Positions 8,901-16,909 of a DNA stretch of 24,983 nt are shown one piece after another. The position numbers were made by a program, and so were the translations under genes. Source of the stretch: a virus; IMG/VR virus record IMGVR_UViG_3300047318_000332, positions 1 through 24,983 of that record; one strand, written 5' to 3'. Below the pieces are notes generated by a model. It saw nothing but the letters and a program-made list of their open reading frames with translations. It ran no database searches and was not told the DNA's origin. Position 1 is the first letter of the stretch, and every line of letters starts with the position of its first letter.

Positions 8901-10602
8901 GGAAGGCCAGAAACAGTACATGGCCGCCGTCACCTCCTCGGTGCGCAGCGCGCTCGACCAGATCGACTTGCCGGGCTGGGCCAAGACCATGCTGGGCAGC
9001 CTGACCGCCGACGCGAACCTGGACGACATGGCGAAGGTCATCGAGGCGATCAACACCACGCAAGCGGCGCTGGTGGTCATGCGCGACAAGCTGGTGGGCT
9101 TCGCCACCCTCTCCGACGCGGCCATCACTTCCCTGATCGCCAATTCGGGCGGCATCAACGCGCTGGTATCGGCCGCGTCGTCGTACTACGACAACTACTA
9201 CAGCGCCTCCGAGAAAATGGCCGGCGCGACCAAGCACGTTTCCGACGCGCTGGCCGCCGTGGGCGTCGCCATGCCAGCCACCCGCGAAGCGTTCCGCGCC
9301 GAACTGGAACGGCAAATGGCGCTGGGCGAGGCGGCCATGCCGGTCGTCGCCGCCATGCTGCGCGTGCAGGATGCCTTCGCGCAGACCCACGCCGCCGCCG
9401 ACGGCCTGGCGGGCGGCGAATCAAAACTGCTCGATGAACGCAAGAGCTTGCAGGAACAGCTGGACAAGCTGACGCTAACCAGCGCGCAGTTGCGCGCCAA
9501 GGAGCGCCTGACCATCGACGCATCGAACCGCGCCCTGTTCGACCAGGTGAACGCGCGCCAAGACATTTCGGACGCCTATGACCGCGAATCGTCGGCGCTG
9601 CAAACGACGATTGACCGCCTGAAAACCTTCGGCAGCACCATCGCCGGTTTCCTGTCGCAGTTGAACCAGGGCGCGCTCTCGACGCTCACGCCCGAACAGA
9701 AAGACGCCGACGCGCGCGCCACCTACCAGGACTTGCTGGCCAAGGCAAAGGCGGGCGACGAAGCCGCGCAGGGCCAGATCACCAGCGCGGCGCAGAACTA
9801 CCTGACGGCCAACCGCGTCATCAACGCCAGTTCGCCCGAGTACACCGCCGTGTTCAACCAGGTGCAGAAGGACATGCGCGACTTGCTGGCCGCGTCCGGC
9901 GCGCAGCAGAGCGAAGCGGAAAAGAGCCTGGAACAGATGAAGACGCTGGCCGGCGCCCTCGTCAATCTCGACAAGAGCGTGGTGTCGCTGACGGACGCGA
10001 TCAACGCCGCGCACAGCGCCGACGCCGCCGCCGCCGCGCAGGCGGCCATCGAAACAGCCGCCGCCGCTGCGCCGCCGCCCGTTGTCACCATGCCGCCGCC
10101 GGTCGTCATCGTCGGCCAGGCAACGGGCGGCAGCACCTCGGACAGCACGCCGCAGCCAAGCCCGCTGATCGGCTCGACCGTCCTGTACGACCAGCCAACC
10201 AGCGACGGCGGCAGCGGGCGCAACGGGAAGTCGCGCGACGACTGGATGCTCGACGGCTCCTACGCGAGCGGCCTGGCGTCGGTGCCGTTCGATGGCTTCG
10301 TGGGCGAACTGCACAAGGGCGAGGCGGTGGTGGACGCCCCGGCCATGGCCGCGCTCAAGCGGTACTTCGGCGCGGGTGGCGGCCAGGGCGGCAACAGCGC
10401 GGCGCTGGTGGCCGAGATTCGCGCCCTGCGCGCCGAGGTGGCCGCGCTGCGCGCCGACAACGAACGCCAGGCGCTGCGCTCGGACCACACGACGCTGACG
10501 GCCGCCGAGCGTAACGGCGACAAGGTGGCCAAATCGAACGTGGACGCGGTGCGCGCCGCTGAATGGGCGGCGCAACAGGCAGCCAAGGCGGTGATCGTAT
10601 GA
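5902..10602 (+). CDS. Tail tape measure protein
   Basis: At 1566 residues this is the longest gene here. It starts at the ATG with GAGG six bases upstream; the open frame from 5830 overlaps the chaperone and is not needed. The N-terminus (SVEISTLALAVDTSDLKKAETAMASAG) and the stretch LGHEAVTGNFSRFGSSLMVLANQTG match the TMP_2 group of prophage tail tape measure proteins. A membrane-like segment lies at about residues 183-211 and a Gly/Ala-rich hydrophobic region at about 770-886. Much of the rest is coiled coil with alternating charged residues. The C-terminal ASGLASVPFDGFVGELHKGEAVV (about 1453-1476) is typical of this family. It sets tail length and may help DNA cross the inner membrane. It overlaps the next gene by ATGA. 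Confidence 0.93.
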   Translation: MGNSVEISTLALAVDTSDLKKAETAMASAGAAADTLAGKAKNLNTAFTQFNDGLTSHERAAKLAAEADRALLLQQQALGNNAGALTAGQVHFMESLKEQATAAGKTRIELLQLRAAELGLTEEAKHMIEQIDKATASHHKLTLGTAGTTRELMVLGHEAVTGNFSRFGSSLMVLANQTGIVQVALKGVGIALLGMGAIAVAAGAAIAYGFLKGHEEVVKMNNALLVTNNYAGMTVPMMHKLAQEMAKTGEMTIGTAKDIVTAFVASGNISAATMQNMARMATNYAKATGQDIDTIAPKLVKMFEDPVKGAKELDDQMGFLTIAELEYIKSLERQGEKQEAALFLSKKVVDFMPEHIKSIGALERGYNTLTKQVGEYKDKLLGIGRPQSIDERIADLTNTTRSVAAPGGGVREIPLDKETLEYNARQVAGLKVLAEWERKAAEAEGDRAKALKVQKAAQDEVDKSATYHIHTIIDAIELASKAPDSPDKTRRLIELRKQLADANRALGAEQRAMDQAAIASNEKTNESRIASGRLENDLALRTGEINRKLHAENEFNLEQSVLTSKRAAEQRILALGGLTRAEAQAHKATITHLNEEIDLGKQRYDNKEAAQYLSDIEQAMGAVAAAGFAEGAALDAAIKKRKLYNAEIGKTVQQKAALQAAIEREEIAQLDSDAAFLQGIINQKQYAPEILAIFQARLNAIQNEATGRRELLKLAKDGAEAEGVNEALKSIDNVAHSVFTSIFNGGKSAFDRLRDTLKSGLLDLLYRMTIKKWIFDIGASVTGAAASGVASAAGSAVGNAAGSAAGSAAGSFAGSAALAGIGTGAIQTAGALFAGEIGFGSTLSAGISAIGTGTMSGISAGLSSVVGVLGPIALGIAAVYMLWKSMDHSGTPHTGGASQASAAGVVNVAPESLHFEKTAIDSNTQKMTQALTLGIVNILDSTALAFGKTAGYTAAAAFADDSSEDGAWGGLVISKLGQKIIDWQDTKTGSWAPKTFADGEEGQKQYMAAVTSSVRSALDQIDLPGWAKTMLGSLTADANLDDMAKVIEAINTTQAALVVMRDKLVGFATLSDAAITSLIANSGGINALVSAASSYYDNYYSASEKMAGATKHVSDALAAVGVAMPATREAFRAELERQMALGEAAMPVVAAMLRVQDAFAQTHAAADGLAGGESKLLDERKSLQEQLDKLTLTSAQLRAKERLTIDASNRALFDQVNARQDISDAYDRESSALQTTIDRLKTFGSTIAGFLSQLNQGALSTLTPEQKDADARATYQDLLAKAKAGDEAAQGQITSAAQNYLTANRVINASSPEYTAVFNQVQKDMRDLLAASGAQQSEAEKSLEQMKTLAGALVNLDKSVVSLTDAINAAHSADAAAAAQAAIETAAAAAPPPVVTMPPPVVIVGQATGGSTSDSTPQPSPLIGSTVLYDQPTSDGGSGRNGKSRDDWMLDGSYASGLASVPFDGFVGELHKGEAVVDAPAMAALKRYFGAGGGQGGNSAALVAEIRALRAEVAALRADNERQALRSDHTTLTAAERNGDKVAKSNVDAVRAAEWAAQQAAKAVIV

Positions 10603-12281
10603 GCATTTCCGACGCTCAGTACAGCGCCTGGCTGCGCGACCCCACGGCCATTCGCTGCCTGCTCTTTGAGGTCGGCGTGTATTCGGGCGGCTCCGAAATC
10701 ACCCGTTACCTGTCCACCACCGGCTACACGACGGGCGCCGCCGACACGCCCGCGTCCACGACCTACCTGGGCATCGGCACTGGCGGCCTGACCATCACCG
10801 AGTCGGTGTCGCTGACCGGCCAGGCCAGCCTGTCGATTGGCGACATCAAAGTGGCGAACCAGGCCGGCGAGCGCGACAGCTGGCTTGCCGATGTCTGGAC
10901 CAACCGCCCGATCGCCGCGTTTTTGGGCGATGTGCGCTGGCCGCGCGCCGACTTCCGCCCGGTGTTTTCCGGCGTGGTGGCCGACATCGGCAGCGAGGAT
11001 CGCGGCACGCTCAACCTGATCCTGTCGAACAAGCTGCAACGGCTCAATACCGCCGTGTCGGACGTAAAACTCGGCGGCATCGTCAGCTATGCGCAGAGCG
11101 GCACGACTGTGACGGTAACGAAGGCCCGCCATGGCCGCAACGTCGGCTCGCCCGTCGAAGTGCATCCCACTTCCGGCACCGCCGTGGTCGGCGTGTACAC
11201 AATCCTGGCCACGCCGACCGTGGACACGTTCACCTACACGGCCGGCACCAGTCTGACCACCAGCGGGTTGATGACGCTGGGCGGCGTGAACGCCGACAAC
11301 ATCATTCCGCTGGTGTTCGGGGAGTGCCACAACATTACCCCGCTCCTGGTCGATGGCCGCCTGCTGGAATACCAGTGCCACGGCGGGCCGGTACAGGACA
11401 TTTTTGAGGTGCGCGACAACGGCAAGCCGGTCGCCGCCACCGTCACCAACGCGACCGGCACGTTCCGCCTGCTGGCCGCCCCGGCTGGCGCAATCACTGC
11501 CTCGGTGCAGGGCGACACCCCGGCGGGCACCGACTACGCCAACACGGTCGCGCAGCTGGTGCAGCGCATCGTTACCGGCTTCGGCGTCACCGCGTCGCTG
11601 TTTACCAGCGGCGACCTGGACGCGGCGAGCCTGGCCGCATTCGATGCCGCGCACCAGCAGCCGGTCGGCCTGTATCTCACCGACCGCTCCAACGTGCTTG
11701 CCGCATGCCAGCAGCTTGCCGCCACGTTGCAAGCGCAGCTGGTCATGACGCGCGCCGGCCTGTTGCGCCTGGTGCAGATCAGTTTTCCGCCGGCCGGCAC
11801 CCCGACCGTGATCGCGCAGTCGAGCCAGATTGACCGCACCCTGACCATCGTCGCGCGCTCAACGGTGGCCGCCGCCGTGAAGCTCAACTACGTCAAGAAC
11901 TGGACCGTGCAGCCCGGCCTGCAAACGGCCATTCCGGCCGAGCACAAGGAAATGTTCGCCTCCGAATGGTGGACCGTCACCAGCGTGAACGCCGCCGTGG
12001 CCGCTGCCTACAAGCTCAATGCCGAGCCGGTGCCGTCCGACACGCTGCTGCTCACGCGCGAGGACGCCCAGGCCGAGGCGGATCGCCGCCTCGTCATTGC
12101 CAGCCAGGTACGCACGACCTACCGTTTTGAGGGCACGGCGGCCCACATGGAACTTGAACTCGGGCAGGCGGTGACGCTGTTTAGCAACCGCTTCGGCCTG
12201 GCGGGCGGCGCGCTGGGCGTCGTCACCAGCCTGGCACCGGACTGGCAGAACTGCCATGTCACGGTCGAAATCACCGTCTAA
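10599..12281 (+). CDS. Distal tail / baseplate hub-like protein
   Basis: A 560-residue protein whose ATG overlaps the tape measure stop. The N-terminus carries AWLRDPTAIRCLLFEVGVY, then strands leading to WPRADFRPVFSGVVADI and the helix LILSNKLQRLN. A Thr/Val-rich beta segment (about residues 160-225) looks inserted. After it comes IIPLVFGECHNITPLLVD...EYQCHGGPVQDIFEVRDNGKPV, a motif I recognise from siphophage tail-tip proteins placed after the tape measure gene. The C-terminal half resembles hub proteins, ending in a segment VTLFSNRFGLAGGALGVVTSL typical of tail proteins that close the tube. It likely forms the tip platform that carries the fibre encoded next. The exact lambda counterpart cannot be fixed from sequence alone. 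Confidence 0.68.
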   Translation: MSISDAQYSAWLRDPTAIRCLLFEVGVYSGGSEITRYLSTTGYTTGAADTPASTTYLGIGTGGLTITESVSLTGQASLSIGDIKVANQAGERDSWLADVWTNRPIAAFLGDVRWPRADFRPVFSGVVADIGSEDRGTLNLILSNKLQRLNTAVSDVKLGGIVSYAQSGTTVTVTKARHGRNVGSPVEVHPTSGTAVVGVYTILATPTVDTFTYTAGTSLTTSGLMTLGGVNADNIIPLVFGECHNITPLLVDGRLLEYQCHGGPVQDIFEVRDNGKPVAATVTNATGTFRLLAAPAGAITASVQGDTPAGTDYANTVAQLVQRIVTGFGVTASLFTSGDLDAASLAAFDAAHQQPVGLYLTDRSNVLAACQQLAATLQAQLVMTRAGLLRLVQISFPPAGTPTVIAQSSQIDRTLTIVARSTVAAAVKLNYVKNWTVQPGLQTAIPAEHKEMFASEWWTVTSVNAAVAAAYKLNAEPVPSDTLLLTREDAQAEADRRLVIASQVRTTYRFEGTAAHMELELGQAVTLFSNRFGLAGGALGVVTSLAPDWQNCHVTVEITV

Positions 12282-12293
12282 AAAAGGGCCGCC

Positions 12294-14924
12294 ATGACCG
12301 CACCCGCCAACAACCTGTACGCCGACGCCACCGTCATCACGGGACTGACCGGCTCCATCGAGGGAACCTGTGTTGACGCGGAGGTCGAGGACGGCTACCT
12401 GGCCGGCGGCGGTGTGATCGACGGCGCGGCGGTCTGGTACAGCTACACCCCGACCGTGAGCGGCTACATCACCTTTGCGGCGACGACCGACGAAGGCGCT
12501 GGCATTTATGTCAACTACGTGGACCCCTACAAGGGCGACACGATGCTGACGGCGGAATACTGCAACACGCCAAGCGGCATCTACGATTACGCCGCGCCGA
12601 TTGTCGTCGCGCAGGCGGGCCTGACCATCCATGTCGGCGTCAATATCTACCTCGGGCAAGGGCCGTTCACGCTCTCCTGGTCGCTCGAAACGGTGCCGGT
12701 GGTCGATGGCGTCACCGTCACGCCGGGCGTCGGCATCTACGAGATGAACCAGACGCTTTGCTACGTGCCTGCGGTCGATGAAGTGTGGATGCACCTGCAT
12801 CGGTATTCAGCCTACCCCGACGACATGCCGATGTTCGTGCGCTACGCCATGGACGGTTCGATTGCCGGTTACATCAGCAACGGTTCCACCTACGGCGCGT
12901 GGGAGGTGCTGCTGCTCGATCCTTACAGCGGCGACGCCACGCTCTCGCCGCACCTGTCATCGAGTCCCACCGATGCCGAAACGAGCGTGACTTGTTACGC
13001 TGGCCTGACGCCTACGTCGCACTACTCGTTGCCGCACCTGAACAAAGGCGATTGCTGGTCGGGCGTTGACGGCACGCTCTGGAAAAACGCCGGTACTGCC
13101 ACCGGCGGCGCCACCAATGGCACGGTGCTGCAATACGCCCTTGACGCCACGCTGCTGACCACCGTCGCGCTGACCGCGCCGAAGGCGCGCGAAATCACGG
13201 TCGATAGCGACGGCATTCTCTGGCTGTTCACCCCGCTGAACGCGGCCGGCGCCGTTACCCGCGTCGATCCGGTCACGCCGACCGTGACGGTGTACGACCT
13301 GGCCACCACCAGCCCGGCGCGCGCGGTCCAGAATTTTGTTTATGACAGCGACCGCCATAGCCTGTGGGTGCTGCGCCAGGGCACCACCGGCACGGGCGAA
13401 CTGGTCGAGTTCGACATCGCCACCCTGACCGTCACCACCGTCATTGCCGACATCGAGCTTGTGACCTGGTACGGCACCTACGACTTCATCAAGTACGACC
13501 CCTGGCACGGCTACGTGTGGCTCATGAACAGCGCGGCCAGCGCGCTGATGGGCTTTGACTGCGCGAGCGGTACGCTGGCGCAGCGCACCGTGCTGCCGGT
13601 CGATTGGGAATCCGGCCCGATGGCCGTCACGCCCGAGCAGGTCTTTGTGCAGGACGCCGGCTACGGCAGCTTCTTCCGCGTTTCGATGGCGTCGGGCACG
13701 CCGCCAGGGGCGGAACTGGCTGGTGCCGCTACGGCCGAGGCCAGCGCGTCGGGCAGCCTGACGCCTCCGATCACGCTTGCCGGCGCGGCGCTGGCGACGG
13801 CAAGCGCGCATGCATCGCTGCACACCGCGCCGCACTTCGTCAACGACCGCGACAAGCTGCTGCAAGCGACGACGCCGCGTTTTGCCCCCGGCTTCGGTGA
13901 CGCCCTGGTTCTCTCCGCGCCGATCACGCAGTTCCATGTTGCCTCGGGCGGCGCGGCCTCGCCCACCACTATTACCGTCACCGCGACGGCGGTCGGATTC
14001 GACCTGGGCGGGGCGTCGGTGACGTTCGCGGCCGGCGGCCTGCCGCTCACCACCACCGCCACCACCGCCACGCTGGCCTACGCTGACCTGGCTGGGGCCA
14101 CGGTCGCAGTGATCGACGGCACCGTGACGGTCGATGGGGTGCTTTACAGTGGTTCCATCGCGCTTCTTGTCGTCTCGGACGGCAGCGGCGGCGCTGACGG
14201 CACTGATGGCACCGATGGCGTCGATGGCCAGCGCGGCACCGTGCAAGTGGCCTCGTCCACCTACGGCGCCACCTGGAGCGACGCCGACGCTGTGCTGATC
14301 CTGGCGGCGGCCGGCTACGGCTCGCCGGTCAACCGCGACATCGTGACGATGTACAGCGGCAGCGCCTCGGTGTCGAAGTTCTACGATTCCGGCACCTGGT
14401 ACGCGCTCACCGCCTACATCGACGGCAACATGCTCATCACCGGCACGCTCGACGCCAACCGCATCACCGCCGGCACGATCACCACCGACCGCCTCGTAGT
14501 CGGCTCGGTCGGCACCAGCGCGCAGTCGGCTATTACGGTGACCGACATCACCACTACCGGCCCGACCATGCTCACGCTGACGATGACGAACGCCGGAACC
14601 GGCGAGGTCATCGCCATGGTCACTGGCTGGGTCAAGGTGCCTGCCGGGACCGGCAAGGTGCTCGGCGTGTATGGCGACATCACCGTGAACGGCACGGCGA
14701 TCACCACCGGCTACTCGATCTTCAGTTCCACCAGCGACGTGTGCGGCCCATCGCTCAACGGCTGCACCGTGCCGGTTTCCATCGCCGTGCCGGTCACGGT
14801 TGCGGCGGGCAGCAACACGTTCAACTTCGACCTGTCGGCGGTGTACCTCACCAGCGGCACGGCCGTAAGCGCGACCGACTCCTACTTTTGGGGAACGCTC
14901 GGCATCTACGAAATCAAGGTGTAA
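12294..14924 (+). CDS. Tail fibre / tail tip protein with propeller-like and collagen-like parts
   Basis: An 876-residue modular protein. Residues ~1-140 resemble a PPC-type beta domain (AVWYSYTPTVSGYITFAATT). Residues ~145-460 contain repeated ITVDSDGILWLF / FVYDSDRHSLWVLRQG / YDPWHGYVWLMN blades, like an NHL-type beta propeller. Residues ~470-515 hold two alanine-rich units of the kind that fill the gene at position 1. A short collagen-like run (GADGTDGTDGVDGQRG) follows near 640. Then YIDGNMLITGTLDANRITAGTITTDRL, a motif common in host-specificity (lambda J-like, DUF1983-type) C-termini, and a beta-rich end. The protein is probably the receptor-contacting tip or fibre. No chaperone gene follows, and the module mix suggests recombination-driven evolution. 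Confidence 0.78.
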   Translation: MTAPANNLYADATVITGLTGSIEGTCVDAEVEDGYLAGGGVIDGAAVWYSYTPTVSGYITFAATTDEGAGIYVNYVDPYKGDTMLTAEYCNTPSGIYDYAAPIVVAQAGLTIHVGVNIYLGQGPFTLSWSLETVPVVDGVTVTPGVGIYEMNQTLCYVPAVDEVWMHLHRYSAYPDDMPMFVRYAMDGSIAGYISNGSTYGAWEVLLLDPYSGDATLSPHLSSSPTDAETSVTCYAGLTPTSHYSLPHLNKGDCWSGVDGTLWKNAGTATGGATNGTVLQYALDATLLTTVALTAPKAREITVDSDGILWLFTPLNAAGAVTRVDPVTPTVTVYDLATTSPARAVQNFVYDSDRHSLWVLRQGTTGTGELVEFDIATLTVTTVIADIELVTWYGTYDFIKYDPWHGYVWLMNSAASALMGFDCASGTLAQRTVLPVDWESGPMAVTPEQVFVQDAGYGSFFRVSMASGTPPGAELAGAATAEASASGSLTPPITLAGAALATASAHASLHTAPHFVNDRDKLLQATTPRFAPGFGDALVLSAPITQFHVASGGAASPTTITVTATAVGFDLGGASVTFAAGGLPLTTTATTATLAYADLAGATVAVIDGTVTVDGVLYSGSIALLVVSDGSGGADGTDGTDGVDGQRGTVQVASSTYGATWSDADAVLILAAAGYGSPVNRDIVTMYSGSASVSKFYDSGTWYALTAYIDGNMLITGTLDANRITAGTITTDRLVVGSVGTSAQSAITVTDITTTGPTMLTLTMTNAGTGEVIAMVTGWVKVPAGTGKVLGVYGDITVNGTAITTGYSIFSSTSDVCGPSLNGCTVPVSIAVPVTVAAGSNTFNFDLSAVYLTSGTAVSATDSYFWGTLGIYEIKV

Positions 14925-14936
14925 AGGAAAAATAAC

Positions 14937-15767
14937 ATGCCCAACATGCGCATCGTGTCCGACAACGCCCTGGCGCGCGCCGCCAGCTTTACCGCCTCAA
15001 CCACGGTCGGCACGCTTGCGGCATCGAACATGCTGCTCGATGTGAAATCCGCGGTGCATCGCGCCACTGGCACCAGCGTGACCTACACGGCCACCTGGGC
15101 GGCAACGGAAACCCTGGCATGCGTGGCGATCCCGTTTTGCAACCTGTCGCCCACGGCGACCATGCGCGTGCGCATCTACAGCGATACCGCCGGCACAACC
15201 CTGGTGTTCGACAGCACGGCGCTGCCGGCCTGCCCGGCCTCGGCGGTCGTGCTGCGCGGCTGGACGGCGCTGGCGTCCTCGATGGCCTACGCCTACGGCG
15301 GCGGCGTGTATGCGCGCGCCTGGTTCGCCGCCATCGGCTGCCGCTGCCTGGTGGTGGACATTTCGGATGCGTCGAACCTGGCCGGCTTCGTGGAAGCGAG
15401 CCGGATGGTGGCGGGCAATTACTGGTCGCCCTCGGTGAACGCCGACATCGGCGCGCAGCTGCTGTTTGACGACCGTTCGGCGCACGTTCGCTCCGACGCC
15501 GGCGACCTGTTGACCGATGTCGGCCCGCGCATGCGCAAACTGACCCTGAACCTGTCGTACCTGCCGGCGTCAGATCGCACCACGGCGGCCGGCATCTTCC
15601 GCGCGAACGGCATGGGCACGCCGATGCTCGTTTCGGTGTTCCCTGGCGACGCCGATACGGACCTGGAACGCGACTACACGGTGTACGGCAAGTTGTCGGC
15701 CATGAGCGCCTTCACGCTGGCGGCCTGGCCCGCCTACGTGCTCCCCATCGAGATTGAAGAACTGTAG
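14937..15767 (+). CDS. Distal tail structural protein, unknown specific role
   Basis: A 276-residue protein 12 bases after the fibre gene, with AAAGGAAAA before the ATG. It is beta-rich with many Ala and Thr; the first half (VTYTATWAATETLACVAIPF, MRVRIYSDTAGTTLVFDS) reads like a jelly-roll or carbohydrate-binding-module fold, and the second half contains RKLTLNLSYLPASDRTTAAGIF and MGTPMLVSVFPGD. Similar proteins occur next to tail fibre genes in siphophages and are annotated only as tail or minor structural proteins. Position at the end of the tail block supports a distal tail role, perhaps receptor or polysaccharide contact. No enzymatic motif is visible. Confidence 0.6.
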   Translation: MPNMRIVSDNALARAASFTASTTVGTLAASNMLLDVKSAVHRATGTSVTYTATWAATETLACVAIPFCNLSPTATMRVRIYSDTAGTTLVFDSTALPACPASAVVLRGWTALASSMAYAYGGGVYARAWFAAIGCRCLVVDISDASNLAGFVEASRMVAGNYWSPSVNADIGAQLLFDDRSAHVRSDAGDLLTDVGPRMRKLTLNLSYLPASDRTTAAGIFRANGMGTPMLVSVFPGDADTDLERDYTVYGKLSAMSAFTLAAWPAYVLPIEIEEL

Positions 15768-15794
15768 TCCCACCCAAGAGAGAAGGAGAGCGCC

Positions 15795-16103
15795 ATGACC
15801 CAATCCCGCCCCGAACAACGTGTCGTTGACATGCGGATTCCCCTGCACTGGCTGCTGTCGTCGGCCGCCGCCATTTTGCTGACCCTGGCAGCGACGTTGT
15901 GGAACATCGCCGGCCAGAGCAACAAGCTCGACCAGCTGATTATCACCAACGCCAAGATGGAGAAGCGCCTGGACGACCGGGATACCCGCATCGACACCCT
16001 GCGCGACAAGATGTTCACCTACGAACGGAACCTCGACAGCGTGCAGATGCGCCTGGAAGCCCTGGAACGGCGCGCCAGTGAGGTAATGCGCGTCACCCGA
16101 TAG
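15795..16103 (+). CDS. Small membrane protein with coiled coil, lysis-cassette associated
   Basis: A 102-residue protein with AGAAGGAGAG upstream of the ATG. One hydrophobic segment at about residues 18-41 (WLLSSAAAILLTLAATLWNIAG) is followed by a charged coiled coil (KLDQLIITNAKMEKRLDDRDTRIDTL to the end). The topology would be N-in with a long helical domain outside the membrane or the reverse. It is the first gene of the cassette that continues with holin, endolysin and spanins, so it may be a second holin, an antiholin or a membrane protein unrelated to lysis. No family is recognised with certainty. It ends just before the nine-unit repeat array. Confidence 0.65.
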   Translation: MTQSRPEQRVVDMRIPLHWLLSSAAAILLTLAATLWNIAGQSNKLDQLIITNAKMEKRLDDRDTRIDTLRDKMFTYERNLDSVQMRLEALERRASEVMRVTR

Positions 16104-16128
16104 CATCCGTGCGGCCCAAAAAATGCCG

Positions 16129-16225
16129 TACTTTTTCAGTACAAAATTCCGTAATTTTTCACGTTAAAAAAAGCGTACATTTTCCGTACAAATCAGCGTA
16201 AATTTTCGGTACAAAAGGGGGTACA
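16129..16225 (+). repeat. Nine-unit GTAC/T-tract array, 11-12 bp step (array II)
   Basis: Between 16104 and the holin start lie nine units centred on GTAC or a close variant. The G of each core is at 16129, 16140, 16152, 16164, 16176, 16187, 16199, 16210 and 16222, giving steps of 11, 12, 12, 12, 11, 12, 11 and 12. Cores are separated by T or A runs, for example CGTACATTTTCCGTACAAA. Such phasing is typical of DNA bound side by side by ribbon-helix-helix proteins, and a candidate partner is encoded at 18408. The last unit lies inside the translation start region of the holin. Confidence 0.85.
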
Positions 16226-16226
16226 A

Positions 16227-16451
16227 ATGGCACTCATTGACGAATGGCGCGCGGCCTGGAAATTCCTGTCGGTGCAGGCGAACGTGCTCGGCGTGGCGAT
16301 TTCATCGAGCTACGCCGTGATGTACGACCAGCTCAAGGAAACCGTTCCGCCCACGGTGGTCGCCACCATCACCGGCGTGGTGTTCGTGCTCGGCATCATC
16401 GGCCGCCTGACGGTGCAGAAAACCCCCGACGACGGAAAGGACGCGCCATGA
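16227..16451 (+). CDS. Holin-like protein (DUF7940-like)
   Basis: A 74-residue protein with two hydrophobic segments, about residues 14-31 (LSVQANVLGVAISSSYAV) and 44-62 (VVATITGVVFVLGIIGRL), and a polar tail (VQKTPDDGKDAP). This small two-helix layout, an N-terminal DEWRAAWKF motif and the gene directly upstream of the endolysin fit class II holins; related small phage proteins are grouped as DUF7940. It would form the inner-membrane lesion that releases the endolysin. GGGGG in the last array unit (16218-16222) serves as ribosome binding site. The stop overlaps the endolysin start (ATGA). Confidence 0.75.
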   Translation: MALIDEWRAAWKFLSVQANVLGVAISSSYAVMYDQLKETVPPTVVATITGVVFVLGIIGRLTVQKTPDDGKDAP

Positions 16452-16909
16452 TTTCGGCCAACATGCGCGCATTCCTCGACACCATCGCCATGAGCGAACT
16501 CGGCCCGCAACTGCTGGCCGTGTCCGACCGTGGCTACAACGTGTGCGTCGGCTCGACGCCGAAGCGCCCGATCCTGTTTTCCAGCTACGCCACCCACCCG
16601 ATGCTCCGCTGCGCCGCCCTGAATTCGGATGCCGCCGGCCGCTATCAGTTCATGGGCCGCTACTGGCTGCACTACAAGGCCCAGCTGGGCCTGGTGGACT
16701 TCGGCCCGGCCAGCCAGGACCGTTGGGCGATGCAACTGATCCGCGAATGCAAGGCGACCGACGCGGTGGAGAGCGGCCAGATCGACCGCGCCGTGGCGCT
16801 GTGCAAGAGCCGCTGGGCCAGCTTCCCCGGCGCCGGCTATAACCAGCCCGAGCACCGACTGGCGCAGCTGTCCGAATGGTTCGACCAGGCCGGCGGGGTG
16901 ATCGCATGA
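16448..16909 (+). CDS. Endolysin, lambda R-type lytic transglycosylase/lysozyme (GH104)
   Basis: A 153-residue protein very close in layout to lambda R: N-terminal MRAFLDTIAMSELGP with the catalytic Glu at residue 17 (equivalent to lambda E19), then GYNVCVGS, FSSYATHP, the SDAAGRYQFMGRYW motif, LGLVDFGPASQDRWAM and SFPGAGYNQPEHRL near the C-terminus. Lambda R cleaves peptidoglycan as a transglycosylase. There is no signal peptide or SAR helix, so it should accumulate in the cytoplasm and need a holin, which is encoded directly upstream with a four-base overlap. The stop overlaps the Rz start in the same way. Length is normal for the family. Confidence 0.93.
   Translation: MISANMRAFLDTIAMSELGPQLLAVSDRGYNVCVGSTPKRPILFSSYATHPMLRCAALNSDAAGRYQFMGRYWLHYKAQLGLVDFGPASQDRWAMQLIRECKATDAVESGQIDRAVALCKSRWASFPGAGYNQPEHRLAQLSEWFDQAGGVIA

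Noticed and set aside
12957-14246. Leftward open frame of 429 codons over the tail fibre gene
   Set aside because: The composition (Arg, Gly, His) mirrors the fibre codons, and it lacks an SD and neighbours on that strand.
16126-16226. CRISPR-like array or simple curved-DNA tract
   Set aside because: The units are far too short and lack spacers, so it is not CRISPR. A purely bent A-tract would be phased near 10.5 bp and would not keep GTAC cores.
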